Positions 37,457 to 46,225 of a DNA stretch of 64,000 nt are shown here, one piece after another. The notes below the pieces were generated by a model that saw nothing but the letters and a program-made list of their open reading frames with translations, made no database searches and was not told the DNA's origin. This DNA is from an uncultured Myxococcales bacterium (lineage in GTDB: Bacteria > Myxococcota_A > UBA9042 > DTJE01), in assembly GCA_903847405.1 (NCBI GenBank), contig CAINDP010000138.1:1-64000 (forward strand), in the 5' to 3' direction. Within the stretch, counting starts at the first letter, position 1. Every line of letters starts with the position of its first letter. A program made the position numbers and the translations under genes.

Positions 37457-39685
37457 ATGTCCGAGGGGGTGGCAATGGTCCGGCGATGGATGCTGGCAGC
37501 GGCGATCGTGGCCGTGGCGGTCGGCGGCTGCAAGACGGGGAGCCCGGTTGCGGACACGCTGTCCGGGGATGCGCCCGACGGCGTCGTGACAACGGACACG
37601 CTCTCGGACACGACGGTCCTGGAGGTCCCCGACGGCGGCTGGCCGACCTGCACGCCCGGCACCCGCAAGCAGTGTACCGAGGACGGCCTCGGCGAGGTCC
37701 TGTGCAACGGCTCGGGAACGGGCTTCGAGGCCCACCCCTGCGGCGACGGGTCCGTGTGCCTGGACGACGCGAAGGGCTGCTCCTCCTGCGTGCCCGGCCG
37801 CGTGTCCTGCCTGAACGACACGACGGTCCTCCGCTGCGACCCGGCCGGGACCACCTGGGAGGTCGCGAAGGATTGCGATCCGGCCCACACCGGCGAGGTG
37901 TGCCGCAGCGGCCTCTGCATCGGCCTGTGCACCCTGTCGGACAAGTTGTCGTCCTACATCGGTTGCGAGTACTGGGGCGCCGACCTGGACAACGCCCTCG
38001 TCAGCGCCGGCGAGGGGAACTACTACGACGCCGCCGGGGCCCAGTACGCCATCGTCGTGTCCAACACCAGCGACACCTGGCCGGCCGCCGTCGAGGTCTT
38101 CACGCACCTGGGCAAGGTCGACTACGACGCGAAGTGCAACCCGTTGCCCACGGACCCGATCCCGCCGATGGGACTGCGGGCGTTCGAGCTGCCCCGGTAC
38201 TACCCGGTCGACCCGACGGCCTGCGAAGTGTGCAAGGGCGGCCCCGGCCAGACGTTCCCCGGCGCCGACTGCACCGCCAAGGGCGCGACCGAACTGATGG
38301 ACGTGGACGGCACCACCCTCAAGCGCCAGGCGTACCGCATCAAGTCCACGATCCCGATCACCGCCTACCAGTTCAACCCGTTCGCGAACGTGGGGGTCTA
38401 CTCGAACGACGCCTCGCTGCTGCTGCCGACAAACGCCCTCGGCAAGTACTACGTGGTCATGACCCGCGAGCAGACCTTCCAGGAACTGAAGGGGTTCCTG
38501 GCCGTGGTCGCCGTGGATCCGGGCGAAACCCAGGTCTACGTGAAGGTCACCGCGCCCACGCTGGCCTCCTCCGCGGCGGACAGCGAGAGCGTGCCCGCGA
38601 TGAAGCCCGGCGACGATCACACGTTCGTTCTGCACCAGTTCGACATCCTGAACATCGAAACGAATGCGTACGGGGCGGACCTGACGGGCTCGATCGTGTA
38701 CGCGAACCACCCGGTGGGCGTGTTCGGAGGCAGCGAGGCGGCCAACGCGCCCAACACGAACCACTGCTGCCCGGGCGGCAAGTGCGCGTACAACAACCAG
38801 TGGATGGAGTGCGGCAGCGGCGCGGTGGGCGGCGTGGACTGCCTGTGCGAGTGGCCGAAGGCGAACCTGACACCCCCCCGCGACGTGAAGTGCAAGGTGA
38901 ACTACGACTGCATCGCCTACAACACCTGCTGCGCGGACCACCTGGAAAAGATGCTGTACCCGGTCAAGACCTGGGGGCTCAAGTACATCGCCACGCCGTC
39001 CTACCCGCGGGGCGGGGAAAAGGACGTCTTCCGGATCCTCGCCGCCGAGAACCAGACGAAGGTGACGACCGACCCGTCCCAGGGAACGACGCTGCCGCCC
39101 GTGCTGAACCAGGGCGAGTACTTCGAGTTCGACTCCAGCGAGAACTTCGTGGTGGTCGCGAAAAAGCCCATCCTGGTCGGGCAGTTCCTTGCGGCACAGG
39201 ACGCCCCGGACCCGAACGTGTCGTCCAAGGGACCGAACGACGCCAACACGGGCGACCCCTCGTTCCTGCTGGCCGTGCCCGAGGAGCAGTACCGCACGGA
39301 CTACGTGTTCCTGACCCCCGACAAGTACCGGTTCGACGCCGTGAACCTCATCGTGCCCACCGGCCAGGCGGTCTACCTGGACGGTCGCGAACTGCGGCAG
39401 GAGGACCTGCACTTCCGCCTGGGCCGGGACATCCTGAAGGACATGACGGACAAGGGCTACGACCACCCCTGGCAACTGGGGGTCACGTTCGGCGACTACA
39501 AGATGATCGGCGACGGGGAATGGTCGGTCTGGCGCGTCGTGGTGCCCGACGGCGTCCATGTCGCACAATCCGAAAAGCCCTTCGGGGTCATCGTGTACGG
39601 CTACGACCGCTACGTGTCCTACGGGTACCCCGCCGGCCTGAACCTCGAGGACCTGAAACTGGTGGGGGAAGAACCGCCGCAATGA
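37457..39685 (+). CDS. IgGFc-binding-protein-like surface lipoprotein
   Basis: Lipobox (AVGGC); YAIVVSNTSDTWPA...AYRIKSTIPITAYQFNPF...DASLLLPTNALGKYYVVM...SIVYANHPVGVFGG; Cys-rich N-terminal region. Confidence 0.85.
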   Translation: MSEGVAMVRRWMLAAAIVAVAVGGCKTGSPVADTLSGDAPDGVVTTDTLSDTTVLEVPDGGWPTCTPGTRKQCTEDGLGEVLCNGSGTGFEAHPCGDGSVCLDDAKGCSSCVPGRVSCLNDTTVLRCDPAGTTWEVAKDCDPAHTGEVCRSGLCIGLCTLSDKLSSYIGCEYWGADLDNALVSAGEGNYYDAAGAQYAIVVSNTSDTWPAAVEVFTHLGKVDYDAKCNPLPTDPIPPMGLRAFELPRYYPVDPTACEVCKGGPGQTFPGADCTAKGATELMDVDGTTLKRQAYRIKSTIPITAYQFNPFANVGVYSNDASLLLPTNALGKYYVVMTREQTFQELKGFLAVVAVDPGETQVYVKVTAPTLASSAADSESVPAMKPGDDHTFVLHQFDILNIETNAYGADLTGSIVYANHPVGVFGGSEAANAPNTNHCCPGGKCAYNNQWMECGSGAVGGVDCLCEWPKANLTPPRDVKCKVNYDCIAYNTCCADHLEKMLYPVKTWGLKYIATPSYPRGGEKDVFRILAAENQTKVTTDPSQGTTLPPVLNQGEYFEFDSSENFVVVAKKPILVGQFLAAQDAPDPNVSSKGPNDANTGDPSFLLAVPEEQYRTDYVFLTPDKYRFDAVNLIVPTGQAVYLDGRELRQEDLHFRLGRDILKDMTDKGYDHPWQLGVTFGDYKMIGDGEWSVWRVVVPDGVHVAQSEKPFGVIVYGYDRYVSYGYPAGLNLEDLKLVGEEPPQ

Positions 39686-39718
39686 CCGCACGCGCCCCGG
39701 GAGGGCGCCGGCACCCGC

Positions 39719-42700
39719 CTACATCGGGACGACGCTCCCGTCGAGCCTGCAGGACATGTACTCGCCGGCGCATCGCACGTTCAACGTCTGGTAGACGCAA
39801 TCCGTGGCCGGCGGCATGCCGCAGGACTGGATCACGCACTGGGCGAACACGGTGAAGACCTGCTGCGACGCCGCACTGCCCTGGGCCATGCAGTCCTGCA
39901 CGCAGGCAACCTCGAAGCCGGGGCAGGCGAACGCGCATTCCAGGATCTGGGCACAGGATGCCCCCTGGGGGGTCGCCAGGCACCATCCGTCCGACGTGCA
40001 GGCCGTCCCGGCCGGGCACTGCCCGCACTGGCCGCCGCAGCCGTCGTCGCCGCACTGCATCTTCTGGCCCGTCGAGGACACGCAGGACGGCGTGCACGCC
40101 TGGCAGCCGCCGCTGCGACGGCACGTTTCCACGCACACGTCGTCCCAGGCCGTCTTGCAGCAGTAGGGATCCTGGCTGCACACGCCGGCCTCGCACGCGC
40201 ACCCGCCGCAGCCGCCCGTGTTGGTCGCGGTGCAGCCGTCCTGCTGCCCGCCGGGAAGGCAGCGGCCGATGTTCGCGTCGCAGGAAAGCCCGGGCGGGCA
40301 CGTGCCGCACTGCCCGCCGCACCCGTCGGCGCCGCACTCCATCCCGAAGCACTGGGGCACGCACTGGTTCTGGCAACGGCCGTTGACGCACGTCGCGCCG
40401 TCCCAGCAGTATCCGCACTGCCCGCCGCACCCGTCGGCGCCGCACGTCCGGCCGCCGCACGACGGCGTGCAGGAGGGGATGCACTGGCCGTTCTGGCAGG
40501 ACGCGCCGGTCGGGCAGGTCCCGCACTGGCCGCCGCAGCCGTCCGACCCGCACTCCAGTCGCCACCCGTCGGCGGTCATGCACTGGGGCGTGCACGACGC
40601 AATGCACCAACCGGACGTGCACGAATAGCCCCCGGCGCACGTGCCGCACTGGCCGCCGCACCCGTCGTCCCCGCACTGGCGCCCCGTGCAGTTCGTCGTG
40701 CAGTCCAGGCACGCGGCGTACGGAACCCGGCAGGCGCCGTAGTACGCGCCGTAGTAGCACGCGTCGGTGCCGTTCGATCCGCAGGCCTGGACCAGGCAGT
40801 TCGTCAGGTCCATGTATTGCCGCTGGGCCTCGGGCGACGCGTCCAGCCAGCAGCGGTCGATGCAGGCCTGATCCGTGGCCACGCATTCGGACCAGCAGCC
40901 GAACATGTCGGCGCACGAGCGGAAGACCTTGCAGGTGGTCCCGGCGCAGTACGCGTCGGACGCGCACGAACCGCACGAACCGCCGCAGCCGTCGCTGCCG
41001 CACTGCTTCCCGCTGCAGGCCGGGACGCACCCTCCGGAGCATCGGCCTGCCACGCAGGACTGGCCCTTCAGGCACGATCCGCACGAACCGCCGCAGCCGT
41101 CTTCGCCGCACTGCTTGCCGGCGCAGGACGGCACGCACCCCCCCAGACACTGGCCGCCCACGCAGGATTCGCCATACCCGCAGGTTCCGCACGACCCGCC
41201 GCAGCCATCGGCGCCGCATTCCCGGACCTGGCCGTCGGCCTGGAAGCATGTCGGGACGCAACCCGCGCAGCGGCCGCCCTCGCAGTACTGCCCGTCCGCA
41301 CAGAACCCGCACGACCCGCCGCAGCCGTCGCCGCCGCACTCCAGCCCCTCGCAGGCCGGCACGCAGACCTGAACGCACTGGAACCCCTGGCAGTAGGACG
41401 TGTCGTCGCAGACCCCGCAGGCGCCGCCGCATCCATCCGGCCCGCACTCCCGCCCCAGGCAGTTCGGCGCGCACTGGCGGCACGCGGCCCAGGGCGCCGC
41501 GCACTGGCCGGCCAGGACCTGCTCCAGGCACTGGCCGCTGACGTAGGCGGCGCCGCAGTTCTGGATGGCGCAGTCCCGCACCTTCACGAATCGTTCGCGC
41601 TGCACCGAATTCCCGGCGGGCGCGCAGGTCTGCCAGCAGTCCTGGGCCGCGGCCCCGGAACCGGCGCACGTCAGGACGCACTCGATGGCGCCGGAACACG
41701 ACAGGGACCCGACGCACCGTCCGCCGGTACAGGTCTGCGAAGGATCACACGTGCCACAGAGGCCGCCGCACCCGTCGGGGCCGCAGGCCAGGGCCTCCCC
41801 CGTCGCGTCGTCGGTGCACGCAGGCTGGCAAACGCCGCCGCAGGCCCCCGTCAACGGGTTGCACTCCTGGCCGTCCTGGCACACCCCGCACAGGCCGCCG
41901 CAGCCGTCGGGGCCGCACTGCCGGTTTCCGCAACTGGGGCAGCACGGCTGCATGCAGGTCCCGCCCTGGCAGGCGCCTGGATCCGCCGTCCCCCCGCACC
42001 CAACGCACGTCCCGCAGGACCCGCCGCACCCGTCGTCGCCGCACTGCTTCCCGGCGCAGGACGGCACGCAGGTCACGCAGGCCTTGTAGCGGGCCTGGCA
42101 GATGTCCTGGAAGCCCTGCTGCACCGCGCACCCGTACCCGTTCCACCCGCCGATGGGCCCGCACACCACCTCGGCGCACGCCAGAAGGTCCGCGAACGCC
42201 TTGGCCGATCCGCCGCTGGCCTGGGCCCCGCAGGTCGCCGCCGCCTGGGCCGGCGTCACGTTCATCGACAGCATGCACTGCAGCGCCTCGGCGCACGTCT
42301 TCCCGACCACGGCCTCGCATCGGCCGGCCTTGCACGCGGTGCCGTCCGGGCAGGCGTTCCCCACGTCCCAGCCCGAGCCGTCCGCACGGCACGTCGTGAC
42401 GTCGTTCCCCAGGCAGTCCGTCGCCCCGGGGACGCAGGCCGCCGGCAGGCACGACTGCGCCGCCTCGTCACACCACAGCCCCTCGGGGCAGTCGCCATCC
42501 TTCAGGCAGTCGACGCACGCGTTCGTCGTCCTGTCGCAGACCTTGCCGTCGGGGCAGACGAAGGCCAGGCCGCAGGCCGTCGGACGGTCCACGCAGATCC
42601 GCTCCTCGCAGCGCTGCGCCGCGGGACAGTCCCCGTCGGCGACGCACTCGACGCAGACGCCGACGGTGGAATCACACAGCAGACCCTCCGGGCAGGACGT

Positions 42701-43021
42701 GCCCGCGCCGCATCCCTGCTGGGTCACGCACGCCCCCGCCGCGCACCGGTAGCCGTCCCCGCACTGGGCGTTGGTCCGGCAGGGCAGGCACGCCCGCGCG
42801 ACGGCGTCGCAGACCTGCCCCCCGGGACAGTCGGCGTTGGTCGTACAGGGCCCCGGAGGGGTGTCGGTCGCCGCATCCCCGGGGACATCGCCCACCACGC
42901 CGTCCGCGCCCCCATCGGTCAGCCCGGGCGGGCTGGACGAGGGGCAGGCGAAGCACAGGGCGGCCAGCCCGGCGACGACCAGTGACGATGCTCCGGTCCG
43001 GACACTTGCTGACAACGACAT
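39719..43021 (-). CDS. Large Cys-rich repeat lipoprotein (13 CGxDGCGGxCGxC units)
   Basis: MSLSASVRTGASSLVVAGLAALCFAC lipobox; repeats counted in the translation. Confidence 0.9.
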   Translation of the reverse strand: MSLSASVRTGASSLVVAGLAALCFACPSSSPPGLTDGGADGVVGDVPGDAATDTPPGPCTTNADCPGGQVCDAVARACLPCRTNAQCGDGYRCAAGACVTQQGCGAGTSCPEGLLCDSTVGVCVECVADGDCPAAQRCEERICVDRPTACGLAFVCPDGKVCDRTTNACVDCLKDGDCPEGLWCDEAAQSCLPAACVPGATDCLGNDVTTCRADGSGWDVGNACPDGTACKAGRCEAVVGKTCAEALQCMLSMNVTPAQAAATCGAQASGGSAKAFADLLACAEVVCGPIGGWNGYGCAVQQGFQDICQARYKACVTCVPSCAGKQCGDDGCGGSCGTCVGCGGTADPGACQGGTCMQPCCPSCGNRQCGPDGCGGLCGVCQDGQECNPLTGACGGVCQPACTDDATGEALACGPDGCGGLCGTCDPSQTCTGGRCVGSLSCSGAIECVLTCAGSGAAAQDCWQTCAPAGNSVQRERFVKVRDCAIQNCGAAYVSGQCLEQVLAGQCAAPWAACRQCAPNCLGRECGPDGCGGACGVCDDTSYCQGFQCVQVCVPACEGLECGGDGCGGSCGFCADGQYCEGGRCAGCVPTCFQADGQVRECGADGCGGSCGTCGYGESCVGGQCLGGCVPSCAGKQCGEDGCGGSCGSCLKGQSCVAGRCSGGCVPACSGKQCGSDGCGGSCGSCASDAYCAGTTCKVFRSCADMFGCWSECVATDQACIDRCWLDASPEAQRQYMDLTNCLVQACGSNGTDACYYGAYYGACRVPYAACLDCTTNCTGRQCGDDGCGGQCGTCAGGYSCTSGWCIASCTPQCMTADGWRLECGSDGCGGQCGTCPTGASCQNGQCIPSCTPSCGGRTCGADGCGGQCGYCWDGATCVNGRCQNQCVPQCFGMECGADGCGGQCGTCPPGLSCDANIGRCLPGGQQDGCTATNTGGCGGCACEAGVCSQDPYCCKTAWDDVCVETCRRSGGCQACTPSCVSSTGQKMQCGDDGCGGQCGQCPAGTACTSDGWCLATPQGASCAQILECAFACPGFEVACVQDCMAQGSAASQQVFTVFAQCVIQSCGMPPATDCVYQTLNVRCAGEYMSCRLDGSVVPM

Positions 43022-43132
43022 CGGCGACTCCTGCTTGGAACCCGGCGGCTCGGAATTGTAGCGTTTTTCCATCCCCGCGTCGCGGGGGCCTCGTCACTTG
43101 CCAACCCCGGGGGGCACAGGTAGCCTAGCGGG

Positions 43133-43882
43133 ATGAAAACGGCCGAAACCGGCGATGCCCCGCGCCTTGCGGCCCGGTTCCGCAGGGGCCGGACCCGATC
43201 GGGAATCCTGGGTCCCGCCCTGCTGTGCACGGCTCTCCTGCTGGTCGCAACGCCCTCCCGTGCCGACTTCGGAACCGTCCGGCGCATCGTGAACGGCACG
43301 GCCTACACCCTGGAGCAGGGCGAGCTCGCCGTCGGCGTCTTCAGCCCCGTCCAATACGGCCTGCTGGACGAAATCACCATCGCGACCCACCCGGTCCTCG
43401 ACCTGCTCCTGACGCCCAACGTGGCGTTCAAGGGCAAGGTCTACGACGGTCCGGTGGCGATCAGCCTCAACGCGACCTACATTGAAACGTTCCTGAATTC
43501 CGCCCAGCAGACCTTCCCCGGCACGCTCTCGCTGTATCCCATGCTGACCGTGCCCATCGGTCATGCCGTTTCGTTGACCGCCCAGGGCGGCTACAACCTG
43601 GACGTGTCGCCGGTCTCCCACGGCGCGATGTTCGGTCTGAATGCGACGTTCCTGCTGGGCCCGGCAGACCTGGTCCAGATCACGGTGCAGGACCAGTGGT
43701 ACAGCGGCGGGCAGGGCTTCCGGGTCCCTACGGCCGTCGTTTCCTACAGCCACGCGTGGTATCGCCTGCGGGTCTCGGTCGGGGTGGCCGCGGGGCGCTT
43801 CCCCCTCCAGATTGGCGGCAACGGGGCCCGGGTGCTGAACCTGCCCGTCTATCCCGTTTTCGACGTGTGGTGGCTGCTGTAG
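43133..43882 (+). CDS. Outer-membrane beta-barrel-like protein
   Basis: Signal-like LLCTALLLVATPSRA; DFGTVRRIVNGTAYTLEQGELAVGVFSPVQYGLLDEITIATHPVLDLLLTPN; start uncertain. Confidence 0.65.
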   Translation: MKTAETGDAPRLAARFRRGRTRSGILGPALLCTALLLVATPSRADFGTVRRIVNGTAYTLEQGELAVGVFSPVQYGLLDEITIATHPVLDLLLTPNVAFKGKVYDGPVAISLNATYIETFLNSAQQTFPGTLSLYPMLTVPIGHAVSLTAQGGYNLDVSPVSHGAMFGLNATFLLGPADLVQITVQDQWYSGGQGFRVPTAVVSYSHAWYRLRVSVGVAAGRFPLQIGGNGARVLNLPVYPVFDVWWLL

Positions 43883-43901
43883 GGTGGTTCGCCGGTCCCG
43901 G

Positions 43902-44975
43902 CTACGGACGCTGCTCGATGCTGGGGGACGCCGCCGCCTCGGTCGGCGAGTGCGACCGCAGCGCCTCGTTCGGATCCGGCGCCGCCACGGGGGCCAGTCC
44001 GGCCTGCTTCCGCGCGTCGTTCATCAGGGCGCGCACGCGCTCCACCTCGGGCGACGGCGGGGGCGCCCCGTTTCCGGCCCCCCCGGCTTCCACCCGCCGC
44101 GACTCGGCGACGGCGGCGCCGGGAGGCGGGGGCGGCGGGGCGACGTACCTCTCGCGCAGTTGGTTGTACATCTTCTTGGCGTCCTCGGTCCCCACTTCCT
44201 CGATCAGCCCCCGGATCTCGGCCAGCCGGGCGTTCTGGGCCGCCGGCAGGGTCGCGTAGTTGTTCGCCCCGCGCTGCAGTTCGTCCAGCACCTTCAGGAC
44301 CTTGGCCAACTTTTCGGCCTGCACCTCGGGAGGCGGAACGTTCTTCGCCGCTCCCGCCGCCTCGGCCGCTGCCGCAGCCACGGCCGCAGCCACGGTCGGC
44401 CGGACCGGGGCATTCCTCGTTTCGTCCTGTCCGGGCTGCCCGGGGTTCGCCGCGGCGGCGCCCGTCCCAGGCGAGACCGGCGCCACGCTGCCGGACGGCT
44501 CGTTCCCGACGTTCGCGCCGGCCGATCGGGCCGCATCCTTCAGCCGGCCGTCCACCACCTCCCGGCATGCCGTCAACCCGGTCTCGATCGGGACGTTCAC
44601 GCCGTCCAGGGCGATCGGCAGGCAGGCCGCCGGCGGAACCCGCAGCGCGTTGCACTGGGCGAACACGTAGGCCCGGCAGTCGGCGTTCGTGACCCCGGAC
44701 GGGGCCAGTGCCCCCGGCCGACCGCCCGACGCGGTGCCGGTGGCTGCCGGAACCGTCGAAAGGCTCGGGGCCGGCGCCCCGGTCACCGACTGGAAATCCC
44801 GATCCAACACGCCGCGATCCAGGGGCTGCCGCACCCGATCCAGCCACAGAGGCAGGGACAGCGCCAGGGCCAGAAAGACGAACGCCAGAACCAATGAAGC
44901 CTTGTAATACGGGCTCTTGGGTCTATCCCGGGGCGGTTGGCGGCCGGTGGGGCGATTCGCATCGGTCTCAGCCAC
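43902..44975 (-). CDS. Membrane-anchored Ala/Pro-rich protein, function unknown
   Basis: One N-terminal TM (ASLVLAFVFLALALSLPLWL), low-complexity Ala/Pro region, coiled-coil segment; GTG start inferred at 44975. Confidence 0.6.
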   Translation of the reverse strand: MAETDANRPTGRQPPRDRPKSPYYKASLVLAFVFLALALSLPLWLDRVRQPLDRGVLDRDFQSVTGAPAPSLSTVPAATGTASGGRPGALAPSGVTNADCRAYVFAQCNALRVPPAACLPIALDGVNVPIETGLTACREVVDGRLKDAARSAGANVGNEPSGSVAPVSPGTGAAAANPGQPGQDETRNAPVRPTVAAAVAAAAAEAAGAAKNVPPPEVQAEKLAKVLKVLDELQRGANNYATLPAAQNARLAEIRGLIEEVGTEDAKKMYNQLRERYVAPPPPPPGAAVAESRRVEAGGAGNGAPPPSPEVERVRALMNDARKQAGLAPVAAPDPNEALRSHSPTEAAASPSIEQRP

Positions 44976-45012
44976 GCCTGACTCCTGACGGGAGGGAGGC
45001 GTCCATGATACC

Positions 45013-46215
45013 ATGCCGCCCATGGAATCTGCCGCTCCCGACGTTTCCATCGTCCTTCCGGCATTCAACGAAGTCGCCAGCCTGCGCCTGCTGATCGGCG
45101 AGATCCGGGCGGCCATGGATCCGCTGGATCGGACCTACGAAGTCATCTGCTGCGACGATGGCAGCACCGACGACTCCCTGGACCTGCTGGGCGAACTGGC
45201 GGCCGAGGATCCGCGCATCAAGGTGATCGCCTTCGCCCGCAACTTCGGCCAGACGGCTGCCCTGGACGCGGGCTTCCGCGCCGCGCGGGGACGGATCGTG
45301 GTCCCGATGGACGCCGACCTCCAGAACGACCCGGCCGACATCCCGCGCCTGCTGGCACGCCTCGACCCCGACACCGACGCGGTTTCGGGCTGGCGCGTCA
45401 ACCGCAAGGACGCGTTCTGGACCAAGACCCTGCCCTCCCGCATCGCGAACGTCCTGGTCTCGAAGGTGACCGGCGTGGACCTCCACGACTACGGATGCAC
45501 CCTGAAGGCCTACCGCGTCGAGGTACTGCGGGACTTCCGCCTGTACGGCGAAATGCACCGTCTGATCCCCGCCTACGTGAAGTGGGCGGGCGGACGCGTC
45601 GCCGAAATTCCCGTGAACCACCGCCCCCGGCGCTTCGGTCGGTCCAAGTACACGCTGGCCAAGACGGTCCGCCTGCTGCTGGACCTGATGACCGTCCGGT
45701 TCCTGCTGTCCTATTCCACCAAGCCGCTGTACTTCATCGGCAAGTACGGCCTCCTGGCGGTGGGCCTGGGCTCCATGACGTTCCTGTGGACGCTGTTCAA
45801 GAGGGCCTGGTGGGGCGAACCGCTCTACACCGATCCGTTCTTCCTCCTGTCGATCTTCCTGTTCCTGGCGGGCGTCCAGTTCCTGCTGGTCGGGTTGCTG
45901 GCCGAGCTGTCCATGCGGACGTACTTCGAAAGCCAGCACAAGTCCCCGTATCTGGTCCGGTGGTCCTTGAACCTCGGCCCCGACGCCCCGCCGCCTCCGC
46001 CGGTTGCGGCCCGACGCCCGACCACGCCACAGCGCGGACCCGGCCCCCAGGCCCCGTCCGCCTCGACCCCGGCCCACGGCACGCCGATTCCTCCGGGAGC
46101 CCCCGGTCCCTCGACCGCTCCCGACAATCCCCGCCGGCCGCTCAGCGGGTTTGCCCTGCCCTCTTCACCGCCTTCGGAGCCGGCCGACACGCCGTCCCCG
46201 GATGGGCGGGGGTGA
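45013..46215 (+). CDS. Glycosyltransferase family 2 (DPM/ArnC-like) with C-terminal TM
   Basis: VSIVLPAFNEVASLRLLI, CDDGSTDDS, ALDAGFRAARGRIVVPMDADLQNDPADI, two C-terminal TM helices. Confidence 0.9.
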   Translation: MPPMESAAPDVSIVLPAFNEVASLRLLIGEIRAAMDPLDRTYEVICCDDGSTDDSLDLLGELAAEDPRIKVIAFARNFGQTAALDAGFRAARGRIVVPMDADLQNDPADIPRLLARLDPDTDAVSGWRVNRKDAFWTKTLPSRIANVLVSKVTGVDLHDYGCTLKAYRVEVLRDFRLYGEMHRLIPAYVKWAGGRVAEIPVNHRPRRFGRSKYTLAKTVRLLLDLMTVRFLLSYSTKPLYFIGKYGLLAVGLGSMTFLWTLFKRAWWGEPLYTDPFFLLSIFLFLAGVQFLLVGLLAELSMRTYFESQHKSPYLVRWSLNLGPDAPPPPPVAARRPTTPQRGPGPQAPSASTPAHGTPIPPGAPGPSTAPDNPRRPLSGFALPSSPPSEPADTPSPDGRG

Positions 46216-46225
46216 ACGACTCCCC

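Noticed and set aside
36668-39691. 1007-aa minus-strand ORF
   Set aside because: Antisense to the outer-membrane and IgGFc-binding-like genes; composition typical of a GC artefact.
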